Shown here: piece after piece, positions 34,939 through 43,139 of the stretch
How positions within the stretch are numbered: the stretch's first letter is position 1
How the letters are laid out: each line of letters begins with the position of its first letter
NCBI RefSeq assembly: GCF_016909155.1
Contig: NZ_JAFBFG010000002.1
Coordinates: 1 to 64,000 of the forward strand
From: Chryseomicrobium aureum
Lineage (GTDB): Bacteria > Bacillota > Bacilli > Bacillales_A > Planococcaceae
DNA: 64,000 nucleotides
Reading direction: 5' to 3'
Notes under the pieces: model-generated
Seen by the model: only the letters and a program-made list of their open reading frames with translations
What the model was told of the DNA's origin: nothing
Database searches by the model: none
Translations under genes and position numbers: made by a program

Positions 34939-36270
34939 TTCTTCTTCAGATAAAGAGTTAGATGTCTCCGGCAAATCCGGGAGCGTTAATAAAACGCGCT
35001 CTACATGATTTTGCTCGAATTCAATAACGCGTAATTGGAAGTTGTGTTCTGAAAACGAATCGCCTTGTTGGACATCGAGTGAACGTGCATGGATCCAACC
35101 GGCAATCGTCTCGATATCTTCAGATTCTTCGAAGTGAATAGAGAAACGTTCCGTCAAGTCGGACAATAGAACACGCCCGTCGACTTCATATTGACGTGGG
35201 CCGATCTCATGGATATCATCGACTTCATCCGTATCAAACTCATCACGAATTTCTCCGACAATCTCTTCAAGGACGTCTTCAAGTGTCAACATCCCGGCAG
35301 TACCACCGTATTCATCGACAACCAATACCATGTGCGCATGGTTGGCTTTCATTGTTGCAAAGGTTTTATCAAGCTGTGTCGTTTCAGAGACAACAGGAAG
35401 AGGCTTCACATAAGACGCAAAATCTTGAAGGGTTTCTGCAGCGATCTCAAGTAAGATTTCTTTCGCATTGATGTACCCAATAATTTTGTCTTTGTCGTAG
35501 TCTTCTGTAATCGCATATCGTGTAAATTGATGCTCTTCAAATTCTTGAAGCATTTCTTCATGGGTTGTTGTGATATCAATGGTTTCCATTTTTGTGCGGG
35601 GCACCATCAAATCACGTGCGACATGCTCATCAAATGCAAAGATATTATGCATAAAAGCAATCTCGGTTTGGTTCAATTCTCCACTTTTAAAACTCCGTGC
35701 CATGAGAATCTTTAACTCTTCTTCAGAGTGTGCTGTATCATGTCCTGCTGGCTTTACACCAAACAGACTCAATAAAAGACGACCAGATCCATTCAAGAAC
35801 CAGATGAAGGGGAACATGATTTTTCCGAACCAATAGAGCGGGCGCGATAGCAATAAAGTCATGCGTTCTGCAAATTGGATAGCCAACGTTTTCGGTGCTA
35901 GTTCACCTACTACAACGTGTAAAAATGTCACAAGTGAGAACGCTAGCAGAAATGATAGTACCGAGATCACAGAAGCTGGCAAATCATACTGTTGAAACAC
36001 TGGGTAAAGAAGTAATTCTACAGTCGGTTTTCCTAAAAATCCAAGGCCAAGAGCGGTAACTGTTATACCTAACTGGCAGGCAGATAGATAGTAATCTAAG
36101 TCAGACGTCACTTTTTTTGCAAGTACAGCACTTTGATTTCCTTCTGCAATCAACTGGTCGAGTCGAGATGAACGTACTTTAACTACAGCGAATTCAGAGC
36201 CTACAAAAAAGGCGGTTGCTGCAATTAAAAACACAATCATAAATAAATTAAATGCTATTTCTATGTCCAA
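34936..36270 (-). CDS. HlyC/CNNM-type membrane protein (metal exporter), paralogue 2
   Basis: 444 residues. DUF21/CNNM membrane domain (first ~200 residues, four helices), a CBS pair (about 210-330, LMVPRTKMETIDI...MLTLEDVLEEIVGEIRDEFD), and a C-terminal CorC_HlyC domain. CNNM/MpfA proteins export Mg2+ and possibly other divalent ions. A TTG start follows AGGGGACC. It shares a nearly identical 25-bp 5' hairpin and strong sequence similarity with the gene at 36313-37641, so this is a tandem duplication. The terminal repeat probably ends both. Confidence 0.9.
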   Translation of the reverse strand: MDIEIAFNLFMIVFLIAATAFFVGSEFAVVKVRSSRLDQLIAEGNQSAVLAKKVTSDLDYYLSACQLGITVTALGLGFLGKPTVELLLYPVFQQYDLPASVISVLSFLLAFSLVTFLHVVVGELAPKTLAIQFAERMTLLLSRPLYWFGKIMFPFIWFLNGSGRLLLSLFGVKPAGHDTAHSEEELKILMARSFKSGELNQTEIAFMHNIFAFDEHVARDLMVPRTKMETIDITTTHEEMLQEFEEHQFTRYAITEDYDKDKIIGYINAKEILLEIAAETLQDFASYVKPLPVVSETTQLDKTFATMKANHAHMVLVVDEYGGTAGMLTLEDVLEEIVGEIRDEFDTDEVDDIHEIGPRQYEVDGRVLLSDLTERFSIHFEESEDIETIAGWIHARSLDVQQGDSFSEHNFQLRVIEFEQNHVERVLLTLPDLPETSNSLSEEE

Positions 36271-36272
36271 AT

Positions 36273-36297
36273 GGTCCCCTAAAAGGGTGACACCTCC
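36273..36297 (-). promoter_or_regulatory. SD-masking hairpin of HlyC paralogue 2
   Basis: The 25-bp GGTCCCCTAAAAGGGTGACA, continuing to CCTCC, is identical to 37644-37668. On the coding strand GTC-a-CCCT can pair with AGGGGAC, which is the Shine-Dalgarno for the TTG start, so translation may be controlled by opening this hairpin. Confidence 0.55.
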
Positions 36298-36312
36298 ATT
36301 AAATTGAGTAAA

Positions 36313-37641
36313 TTAAAGTTCTTCTGATAGCTCAGGTAATTTTGGAATGATTTGCAATCGAGCAGACTCCATATGGTGTTGCTCTACTTCAACAGCTTCT
36401 ACTGAAAATGTTTCAGTCGCTACAGTATCACCTGTCTCGAGTTCAAGTTTTTGTGTCTGCATCCACCCAGAGAGGGTATCGATGTTTTCAGAGTCCTCGA
36501 ACTGAAGATTGAATTTTTCTTGCAACTCATCTAACAACACGCGGCCCTGCACGATATAAGTGTTGTCGCCAATTTCCTGAATATCATCTACTTCATCTTC
36601 ATCAAATTCATCTCGTATCTCTCCCACGATTTCTTCAAGTAAATCTTCAAGTGTCACGATACCGGCAGTACCACCGAATTCATCGACAACTAGGGCGATA
36701 TGAGATTGTCTTGTCTTCATCAATTCAAAGATTTCAACTAATGGTGTCGTTTCCACGATGACAGGGATTTCTTTAATAAAATGTTGAAGCCCATGCTCTT
36801 TTTTTGTTGCAAGAGCTGTGAGCATTTCTTTTACATTGATATACCCAATGATATGGTCTTTGTCGAGATTTTCTGTTACAGGGTAACGAGTAAATTGGTG
36901 TTCACTGAAAAAATCGATTAATTCTTGGCGTGTGGATTCAAGTGAGACCGTTTCAATCTTTGTACGTGGAATCATTAAATCTTTTGCAACGCGTGAATCG
37001 AACGAAAACACATTTTGCATGAACGCAAGCTCCGTTTGATTGATCTCCCCACTTTGATAACTGTGGGTCATAATAATCTTTAACTCTTCTTGAGAGTGGG
37101 CCAGTTCTTGTGCAGAAGGTTTTACGCCGAATAGACGAAGTAAAAGACGAGCTGATCCGTTTAACGTCCAAATGAACGGGAACATGATTTTTCCGAACCA
37201 ATACAGCGGTTTTGCAAGAAGTAAGGTCATCGGTTCTGCGAATTGAATAGCGAGTGTCTTCGGTGCTAGTTCTCCTATAACAACGTATAAAAATGTTACT
37301 GAGCTAAAAGCGATACCGAATGAAAGTACAGAAACGAATGGATCGCCGATACCGAGACTTTCAAATGTAGGGTGCAACAATTTTTCAACAGTTGGTTCCC
37401 CGAGCCATCCTAAACCGAGTGCCGTGACGGTGATACCCAGCCGACATGCAGACAAATAATAATCCAAGTCTGTTGTAATCCGCTTTGCGAGTGCAGCTGT
37501 TTGATTGCCTTCTGAAATTAATTGATCCAATCGTGACATACGCACTTTAACGACTGCGAACTCAGATCCTACGAAAAAAGCTGTGAGTGCAATCAATAAA
37601 GCTACCAATCCTAAGTTAAGCCATAATATACTACTGTCCAA
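36313..37641 (-). CDS. HlyC/CNNM-type membrane protein (metal exporter), paralogue 1
   Basis: 442 residues, with the same layout as its neighbour: DUF21 membrane domain, two CBS modules (DLMIPRTKIETVSLESTRQE..., GTAGIVTLEDLLEEIVGE) and a CorC_HlyC end. It likewise should export divalent metal. A TTG start follows AGGGGACC, and the same hairpin precedes it. Both copies are intact, so the two exporters are probably not redundant remnants. Confidence 0.9.
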   Translation of the reverse strand: MDSSILWLNLGLVALLIALTAFFVGSEFAVVKVRMSRLDQLISEGNQTAALAKRITTDLDYYLSACRLGITVTALGLGWLGEPTVEKLLHPTFESLGIGDPFVSVLSFGIAFSSVTFLYVVIGELAPKTLAIQFAEPMTLLLAKPLYWFGKIMFPFIWTLNGSARLLLRLFGVKPSAQELAHSQEELKIIMTHSYQSGEINQTELAFMQNVFSFDSRVAKDLMIPRTKIETVSLESTRQELIDFFSEHQFTRYPVTENLDKDHIIGYINVKEMLTALATKKEHGLQHFIKEIPVIVETTPLVEIFELMKTRQSHIALVVDEFGGTAGIVTLEDLLEEIVGEIRDEFDEDEVDDIQEIGDNTYIVQGRVLLDELQEKFNLQFEDSENIDTLSGWMQTQKLELETGDTVATETFSVEAVEVEQHHMESARLQIIPKLPELSEEL

Positions 37642-37643
37642 TA

Positions 37644-37668
37644 GGTCCCCTAAAAGGGTGACACCTCC
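37644..37668 (-). promoter_or_regulatory. SD-masking hairpin of HlyC paralogue 1
   Basis: Identical in 25 of 25 bases to 36273-36297, in the same place relative to the TTG start. About 180 bases further upstream the coding strand contains a possible 44-codon leader frame (37851 down to 37717) with no good Shine-Dalgarno. Confidence 0.55.
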
Positions 37669-37990
37669 GTAAATGTATGTTGTAATGTGGCTCTTTCAAC
37701 TATGTAATCCAGCGCCTAGCGTTGCGTGCGTAAACAGCAGGTGTCTGTTGAAAGGGGGCCGTGTGTTTGTGAGTGGTAAAGAGACAAATTCGTTAATTTC
37801 GCCATTTTACCAGAACGGAAAATATCCTTCCCAAGTAGAGCACCTCCCATTTTTTCAAATTAAGACTACTTTACCATATTCAAAATTGTCCGTACAGTAG
37901 AACGTAGCTTATATATAAGAAGGAAAAGAAAGTATGAAACCTTTTCAATTGGACATACGTCCAAAGTATTATAAGAAAAGCAGAAACAAA

Positions 37991-38140
37991 TAGCGTTCTA
38001 CACATCTAGAATGAAATCGAGTTGCACCTCCTAGAAATCCCGCAAGAAGCCATCGCGGTCTATGAAGCAAAGAGCGCTTCACAGCCCACGCTGTCATCTC
38101 GCACAATTTCTGAACAGTCGGCTCTGCATCTGAAAGGAGT
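37991..38140. repeat. Repeat family C fragment
   Basis: Segments TAGCGTTCTACACATCTAGA (37991-38010), AATCGAGTTGCACC (38015-38028) and TTCTGAACAGTCGGCTC (38108-38124) recur, reverse-complemented, within 46568-46689, and the first again near 55386. It is a decayed dispersed repeat. The open frame that runs through it into the next gene is an artefact. Confidence 0.6.
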
Positions 38141-38147
38141 GAAAACA

Positions 38148-38435
38148 ATGGTGACCTTAGTCCATGTGGCTAGTTTGGTTTCGATCGTGGCAGTTTCATT
38201 GTTAAAAGATACTTCGGACCGAGAAGTTCGAAGAAATATAAATGCTCTGCGCAACAAAATTTGGTTTCAAATGTATTGGAATGATGAACAGTCGCGAGAG
38301 TTAATTGAATCCGACGAACAACTGAAAAAGTTGATTGGCTGTATGAATCGTGAGAAGTTGAGTAAGCAGCGTTACGAAGCATGGCAAAGAAAGAAGTTTG
38401 TTACGATGATTGAAAAGAAAATGGCAGAAGCGTAA
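38148..38435 (+). CDS. Hypothetical protein with an N-terminal helix
   Basis: I chose the ATG at 38148 (GAAAGGAGTG upstream); the frame further upstream is repeat C. The 95-residue product begins with a hydrophobic stretch (MVTLVHVASLVSIVAVSLL), probably a membrane anchor, followed by a helical, charged region (SDREVRRNINALRNKIWFQM) rich in Lys and Glu. No family was recognised. Confidence 0.55.
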   Translation: MVTLVHVASLVSIVAVSLLKDTSDREVRRNINALRNKIWFQMYWNDEQSRELIESDEQLKKLIGCMNREKLSKQRYEAWQRKKFVTMIEKKMAEA

Positions 38436-38548
38436 GGATAGTAGAGCAGTCTCTCCAGGGGCTGCTTTTTTATTCGAAAAAGTTGCTATCAATTTGTTTT
38501 CTGCTTTTGTATAATCAAAAGAAATGGTTGTGAAAGGTAGGGATTTGG

Positions 38549-38935
38549 ATGTGGAATGATTTTAAAGCGTTTGCGTTTAAAGGCAACGTGTTAGAACTTG
38601 CGATTGCAGTTGTAATTGGAGCGGCATTTGGGAAAATCGTGTCTTCACTTGTTGAGAACATCATTACCCCAATCATCGGATTGATTATGGGCGGTGTAGA
38701 CTTCTCAGGTCTTGCAATCTCTGTGGGTGACGCAAATGTTAAATATGGTGTGTTTATTCAATCGATTATCGATTTCGTAATCGTTGCATTTGCCATCTTT
38801 ATGTTTGTTCGTCTGCTTGGTCGCTTTAAGCGAAAAGAAGAAGTGAAGCCGGAAGAAGGCCCGACGATTGATTCAAAAGAAGAGTTACTCATTGAGATTC
38901 GGGATTTACTTAAACAACAAAATACACCACGTTAA
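38549..38935 (+). CDS. mscL: Large-conductance mechanosensitive channel
   Basis: 128 residues, normal MscL length. The N-terminal FKAFAFKGNVLELAIAVVIG and the pore helix with GAAFGKIVSSLVENIITPIIG are the family signature. TM2 lies at about 68-92, and the C-terminal KEELLIEIRDLLKQQ helix forms the cytoplasmic bundle. It opens under membrane tension to release solutes after a drop in osmolarity. The start ATG at 38549 has GGTAGGG before it. Confidence 0.95.
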   Translation: MWNDFKAFAFKGNVLELAIAVVIGAAFGKIVSSLVENIITPIIGLIMGGVDFSGLAISVGDANVKYGVFIQSIIDFVIVAFAIFMFVRLLGRFKRKEEVKPEEGPTIDSKEELLIEIRDLLKQQNTPR

Positions 38936-38942
38936 AGAGACG

Positions 38943-38976
38943 CCGCCTGGGAATTGTTAATTTCCTGGCGGTTTTT
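38943..38976 (+). terminator. Terminator of mscL
   Basis: The stem CCGCC-t-GG-g-AATT / AATT-t-CC-t-GGCGG is followed by TTTTT, starting eight bases after the stop. Confidence 0.8.
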
Positions 38977-39024
38977 GCTATCTTTTTAACTGTTATAACG
39001 TTTTAGTTACTAAGAGGTGAAAAG

Positions 39025-39738
39025 ATGAAAAAGAGATGGATAGTAATGAGTGTACTTGTTGCCGGTATAGTATTTTCCATCGTGTTTCGTGGTGGGGTGA
39101 TTTTGCAGACGTTAGGGATTACATGGGAGAATCCGTTTGCACCAACTGTCGAAGTGGAGGACCGGACAGTTTGGAGTGACCGGAACGGCAATGGTATCGC
39201 AGACCAGTTAGACATCGTGGCAGCAGCTCGAGTTGAAGTGGAGAATCGGACTACGTATAAAAGTGCCTATTATGGCGGTGGCTATCCCCCAGAAGATGAA
39301 GGAGTCTGTACGGACGTTATTTGGCGCGGTTTACTGGGTGCAGATATCAGCTTAAAAGATGAAATGGATACGGATATTGCAGCAAATGTAGAGGCGTATC
39401 CTAGAACAGAAGGTAAGCCTGACCCTAATATCGACTTTCGACGTGTGCCGAATCAATATGCATTTTTAGAACGTCACGCAGAATCTTTGACGACAGAATT
39501 GATACCGGGTGATCTAGATAATCTAGCGGAGTGGCAACCTGGAGATATTGTGATCTTCTTGGATGGAACAGATCACGCAGGCATTATTTCAGATCGTCGT
39601 GCAAAGGACGGAACGCCGTATATGATTCACAATACGCCGCCGTTTGCCGCAGAAATCAAATTGTCTTCGTATAAACAACCGATTGCCGGTCACTATCGTT
39701 GGAAGTTTACTGAAGAGGGTACAGCTACTCCCGAATGA
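39025..39738 (+). CDS. DUF1287 protein, exported or membrane-anchored
   Basis: 237 residues. The N-terminal helix (about residues 6-24) looks like a signal anchor. The body matches DUF1287: GVCTDVIWRGLLGA, PDPNIDFRRVPN, WQPGDIVIF, DHAGIISD, MIHNTPPF and GHYRW, with Cys and His residues in NlpC/P60-like order (C in GVCTD, H in DHAG, H in IHN). A cysteine hydrolase active outside the membrane is likely, perhaps on cell wall, but not shown. Its end overlaps that of the converging gene. Confidence 0.85.
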   Translation: MKKRWIVMSVLVAGIVFSIVFRGGVILQTLGITWENPFAPTVEVEDRTVWSDRNGNGIADQLDIVAAARVEVENRTTYKSAYYGGGYPPEDEGVCTDVIWRGLLGADISLKDEMDTDIAANVEAYPRTEGKPDPNIDFRRVPNQYAFLERHAESLTTELIPGDLDNLAEWQPGDIVIFLDGTDHAGIISDRRAKDGTPYMIHNTPPFAAEIKLSSYKQPIAGHYRWKFTEEGTATPE

Positions 39739-40135
39739 TGATATGCAATCCTTCTATTTGAAGTTGGGGGCGATCCACTAAAAATAAGCGGTTGTAATAG
39801 GCAAGACGTGAGTTGATATGGCGCTGTTCATGCTCTGACCAATAGGCAAGAGATTGCCCAGACTCTAAACAAAATGGCGTGTCTTCCACGTAGAGACGGC
39901 CATCAGACCCACGCACGACCTCTCCTGCGTAGAGGACAGGATCTGTTCCTTGGCGAATCAATAAAGCAAGTTCTTTTGTTTTTTCACTGACTGTCCATTG
40001 GAAAGTGGAGGATGAGAAATGGGATTCTTCATAGGCATAACTTTCAAATAGGTTGGCGAGTTGGCGAAGCTCTTGAGCAATGGGTTTCAATGCAGGGTTG
40101 TGTACACGCTCGGTTGAGTACAACAAAGTCATCAC
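39725..40135 (-). CDS. Unknown protein under a LexA-like box
   Basis: 136 residues. The ATG at 40135 follows GGAGGAGTG. The first half is helical (LKPIAQELRQLANLFESYAY) and the second half is mixed with aromatic-rich strands (CLESGQSLAYWSEHEQRH). It has no membrane segment. The promoter region holds GAAC-N4-GTTC. I do not recognise the family; a role in the SOS response is inferred from the operator alone. Confidence 0.6.
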   Translation of the reverse strand: MMTLLYSTERVHNPALKPIAQELRQLANLFESYAYEESHFSSSTFQWTVSEKTKELALLIRQGTDPVLYAGEVVRGSDGRLYVEDTPFCLESGQSLAYWSEHEQRHINSRLAYYNRLFLVDRPQLQIEGLHIIIRE

Positions 40136-40144
40136 TCCTCCATA

Positions 40145-40158
40145 AGAACATTTGTTCT
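40145..40158 (-). promoter_or_regulatory. LexA-like SOS box
   Basis: AGAACATTTGTTCT is a perfect 5-4-5 palindrome with the Bacillus-type GAAC-N4-GTTC core. It lies between a TTGTTG / TAAGAT promoter (17-base spacing) on the minus strand and the Shine-Dalgarno of the gene ending at 39725. Confidence 0.8.
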
Positions 40159-40202
40159 ATCTTAGCATATGAAATTTAAAACAACAAGCTTTTTTCAAAT
40201 AC

Positions 40203-40235
40203 AAAAAAGAGCGCTCCTACTCGGAACGCTCTTTT
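40203..40235 (-). terminator. Terminator of the DUF3817-MFS gene
   Basis: The stem AAAAGAGCG / CGCTCTTTT (40205-40213 with 40227-40235) with inner TCC/GGA is followed on the minus strand by a T run. It overlaps the stop codon. Confidence 0.75.
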
Positions 40236-41674
40236 CTAGTGGTTGAAAGTAAGCCACTGAACACGGCTCCTGCTGTAAGAACAACAGCCGTTACAGTATA
40301 TAGTGTCGACAGGTTCGAACTGATAAATGCGAGTCCAGACGAACCCAATACGACACCTAATGAGAAAAAGGCATAAAAATAACCATACGCCCGACCACGA
40401 TTTCCTTCACTTGTACCTTTATATAGGAATACATTAATAGAAGGAAATGTAAAAGCAAATCCAATCCCGTAAACGAAAAGAATTCCATAGAAGACCGCAA
40501 GAGATTCCGCCATGCCAAGAGCAAACTGTGCGGCACCGATTAACACCAATCCAATTCGGAAATTTGTAAGTGCGGGCCATTGATCGAATAGGCGACGCGC
40601 AGGTGAAATAAAAATCAAAACAGCGGTCAATCCGAATACACTTAATAATGTTCCGCTAACACTGGAGCTGAATCCAAGTTCTTCTACACGAAGTGGAAGT
40701 AGATAGGCAAGTGCGCCTTGCGAAAACATCATCAAAAATGCACCACCGAACGCTCCAACTAGAGCAGGATGAAAGGGAAGTCTGGCGGGTCGAGTGGTAC
40801 TTCGATTAAACAATTGCCCTCGCAAAACCACAAAAGCGGCAAGTAAGAGAAACCCACCAAATAAACCGACCGTTCGCAACACAAAAGGAGCGGACGTCTG
40901 AGCCGCCATGATCCCACTAAACGCCGGGCCGATAATAGCTGCAGCTCCTACAAACGCACCGGTAATAGCATTCTCACTGCCGGCCCGCCCCTCTTTACTT
41001 TGATTTGCTACAAATGTGAATGCTGCTGGAACGATGAACCCTCCGATAAATCCGTGGAAGAAACGGACAATCAACAAGGCTTCTGGCGTGTCAACAAATG
41101 AATATGTACCAAGTAGTATCGATGTACCTGTAAGACCAATCACAAGAAGTCTATAAGGTCCAAAGCGATCTGTTAAAAGACCTGCCAGTAAATTGCCACC
41201 CGTATTAGAAAATGAGTACATCCCTACAGCGATTCCAGCAACGAAGGTAGAGGCGCCTAAGCTTGTGGCAAACGTGCTCATAATAGGGAGTTGAGCAAAC
41301 AAATCCATGAATGAAAAGAAGATGATGGCATACACGAGCCAAAGTACCGGGAACGCGCGTGTCTTAAATGCAGCTTCTCGCTTTTTCACAGCCCGGTCAA
41401 GTACAAAATTAGCAAATGGAATAAAAGCTGCTCCGATACCCAGCAAGCTCCAGTAGATCTTCCATCCGACAGTCACTTGTACAATGACGATGCTCATAAC
41501 ATATGCAATGAAAATGGCACCATGAATCGAGCCCACATAGGTCACTGCGAGCGGCAGGTCGGCAAGATATTTTAATGGCACCGCAATGCCCAATAGGATA
41601 AGTAAGGATACTCCATCAACCAATCCGAAAAAACGGAATAGACGAATCGGGAGATACTGTTTATTTTGGAACAC
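40217..41674 (-). CDS. MFS transporter with an N-terminal DUF3817 domain
   Basis: 485 residues. Residues about 5-95 match DUF3817 (RFFGLVDGVSLLILLGIAVP...YVGSIHGAIFIAYV), a three-helix domain usually found as a small separate protein. Residues about 105-480 form a 12-helix major facilitator with LLTDRFGPYRLLVIGL and EGRAGSENAITGAFVGAA motifs. The joining gives a 15-helix protein. The transported compound is unknown; efflux is likely. It is monocistronic with its own terminator. Confidence 0.85.
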   Translation of the reverse strand: MFQNKQYLPIRLFRFFGLVDGVSLLILLGIAVPLKYLADLPLAVTYVGSIHGAIFIAYVMSIVIVQVTVGWKIYWSLLGIGAAFIPFANFVLDRAVKKREAAFKTRAFPVLWLVYAIIFFSFMDLFAQLPIMSTFATSLGASTFVAGIAVGMYSFSNTGGNLLAGLLTDRFGPYRLLVIGLTGTSILLGTYSFVDTPEALLIVRFFHGFIGGFIVPAAFTFVANQSKEGRAGSENAITGAFVGAAAIIGPAFSGIMAAQTSAPFVLRTVGLFGGFLLLAAFVVLRGQLFNRSTTRPARLPFHPALVGAFGGAFLMMFSQGALAYLLPLRVEELGFSSSVSGTLLSVFGLTAVLIFISPARRLFDQWPALTNFRIGLVLIGAAQFALGMAESLAVFYGILFVYGIGFAFTFPSINVFLYKGTSEGNRGRAYGYFYAFFSLGVVLGSSGLAFISSNLSTLYTVTAVVLTAGAVFSGLLSTTRKERSE

Positions 41675-41882
41675 CTAAAACCCTTCTTTCTTTATCTGCT
41701 TTCAGTATTTCATAGAAGAATTTCCTAAGCAAGTTACGAAATTCAAACGATTTTCCTATGATATGTCTTTATGACATTTGAAACACTGCAATTCTTTTAT
41801 CAAAAAAATTATGCTATGATAACACGAGTGAATTCAAAGGTCTGACCTATTCGCAAATGGATATATAGAGGAGTAATGCCCA

Positions 41883-42494
41883 GTGGTTTGGGATGTATTA
41901 AATGTTATTGGCACTTTAGCCTTTTGTATAAGTGGAGCACTTGTCGCAATGGAAGTAAAATATGACATCATGGGCATCTACATTTTAGGGTTGATTACAG
42001 CGTTTGGCGGGGGAGCTGTGCGCAATCTGATGATTGGACTTCCAGTAGCAGATGTATGGCAACAGACGCCCCTCTTCATTATCGCACTCGTGGCAATGAC
42101 CCTGTTCATTTTATTGCCGAAGAGTTTCATCTTCCACATGAAAGAATGGTCGATATTTGACGCAATAGGCTTGTCGGCTTTTGCTGTACAAGGTGCTATG
42201 GCTGCTCAATCAATGGATATGCCCTTGCTTGCTGTGATGTTTGCCGCATCCATTACTGGTGCTGGTGGAGGAATTATTCGGGACGTCCTTGCGCAGAAGC
42301 GGCCTAGCGTGTTTACGAAAGAAGTCTATTTACTATGGGCGATTGTGGCAGGCTTTATTATCGGAATGGACTGGATTACTTCAGACATAGGGCTCTATTT
42401 AGTGTTTGCCGGCATATTAGCTCTACGTTTACTCTCCCAACGTTGTAACTGGAATTTGCCAGTGCGCGAATTGGGTGGCCCTGAGAGTAATTAA
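41883..42494 (+). CDS. TRIC-like channel (UPF0126)
   Basis: 203 residues, seven membrane helices in two inverted repeats. GGGAVRNLMIG (about residues 41-51) and GAGGGIIRDVLAQ (about 130-142) are the paired signature loops of UPF0126/TRIC proteins, which form trimeric cation channels. The GTG at 41883 follows GAGGAG. Prokaryotic members conduct K+; the specific role here is not known. It lies between the MFS gene and a regulator, with nothing repeated nearby. Confidence 0.88.
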   Translation: MVWDVLNVIGTLAFCISGALVAMEVKYDIMGIYILGLITAFGGGAVRNLMIGLPVADVWQQTPLFIIALVAMTLFILLPKSFIFHMKEWSIFDAIGLSAFAVQGAMAAQSMDMPLLAVMFAASITGAGGGIIRDVLAQKRPSVFTKEVYLLWAIVAGFIIGMDWITSDIGLYLVFAGILALRLLSQRCNWNLPVRELGGPESN

Positions 42495-42566
42495 TGGTTG
42501 ACACCTCCTTTTTATGGTAAAATAAAATCGTAACTTGTCGAAAGTCGCTGTAGAAGGAGTGATTCG

Positions 42567-43040
42567 ATGCAAGCCCGTTTAGTAAAGTGTGAACGTAGCT
42601 ACATGGTGGGAATTTCCGTATCGATTCCTCGCTCAACTAATCAGACTATTAAACTTAATAAAACTGTCATGAAGCGACTCGTTTCTTTGCAAAGATATTT
42701 GACGATACAAGGGACTGAGGAAATTATTGCATTGTGTCCTGTGTCACCCCTGACTTCTCTAAATCAAGAGTGGATTATTGGGTACCATGTGCCTCACCGT
42801 TTTCCTGTAAACAAGGAGTTCAGCCTTCACGAAATGCCAGGTGGAACTTATTTTGTAGGGACTCGGGGAACAAAACTTGAAACCATCTATGATACAATGC
42901 AAAATCATTGGATCATGACGGAGATGTACGACCAGCTTCCGACCTTATTTGAACGCTATACAATTGCTGGGGACAACAAACGAATCGAAGTATATAGTCG
43001 CGTTCGACCAAAAATCTCAGAACAACAACATTACGCATAA
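42567..43040 (+). CDS. GyrI-like effector-binding domain protein
   Basis: 157 residues with the GyrI/AraC effector-binding domain pattern: an N-terminal strand MVGISVSIP, the mid-domain IGYHVPHRFP, FSLHEMPGGTYFVGTRGTKLETIYDTM and the C-terminal EVYSRVRP strand. Such domains bind small molecules or inhibit gyrase. There is no DNA-binding part. Start ATG at 42567 (AGAAGGAGTG). A terminator follows, so it is independent of ktrC. Confidence 0.75.
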   Translation: MQARLVKCERSYMVGISVSIPRSTNQTIKLNKTVMKRLVSLQRYLTIQGTEEIIALCPVSPLTSLNQEWIIGYHVPHRFPVNKEFSLHEMPGGTYFVGTRGTKLETIYDTMQNHWIMTEMYDQLPTLFERYTIAGDNKRIEVYSRVRPKISEQQHYA

Positions 43041-43045
43041 ATTAG

Positions 43046-43077
43046 ACATTTCTCGCATTTGTGAGGAATGTTTTTTT
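43046..43077 (+). terminator. Terminator after the GyrI-like gene
   Basis: The stem ACATTtCTC / GAGgAATGT (43046-43054 with 43063-43071) is followed by TTTTTTT. It isolates the ktrCD operon from the upstream gene. Confidence 0.7.
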
Positions 43078-43139
43078 GATTGACAAAGAATACTTGGAGG
43101 AGTACGTTATTCCTATTCAAAGAGCGAGGGTGAATTGGT

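Noticed and set aside
38022-38147. Longer N-terminus for the hypothetical gene at 38148
   Set aside because: The extra codons are repeat C sequence, and the strong Shine-Dalgarno supports the later ATG.
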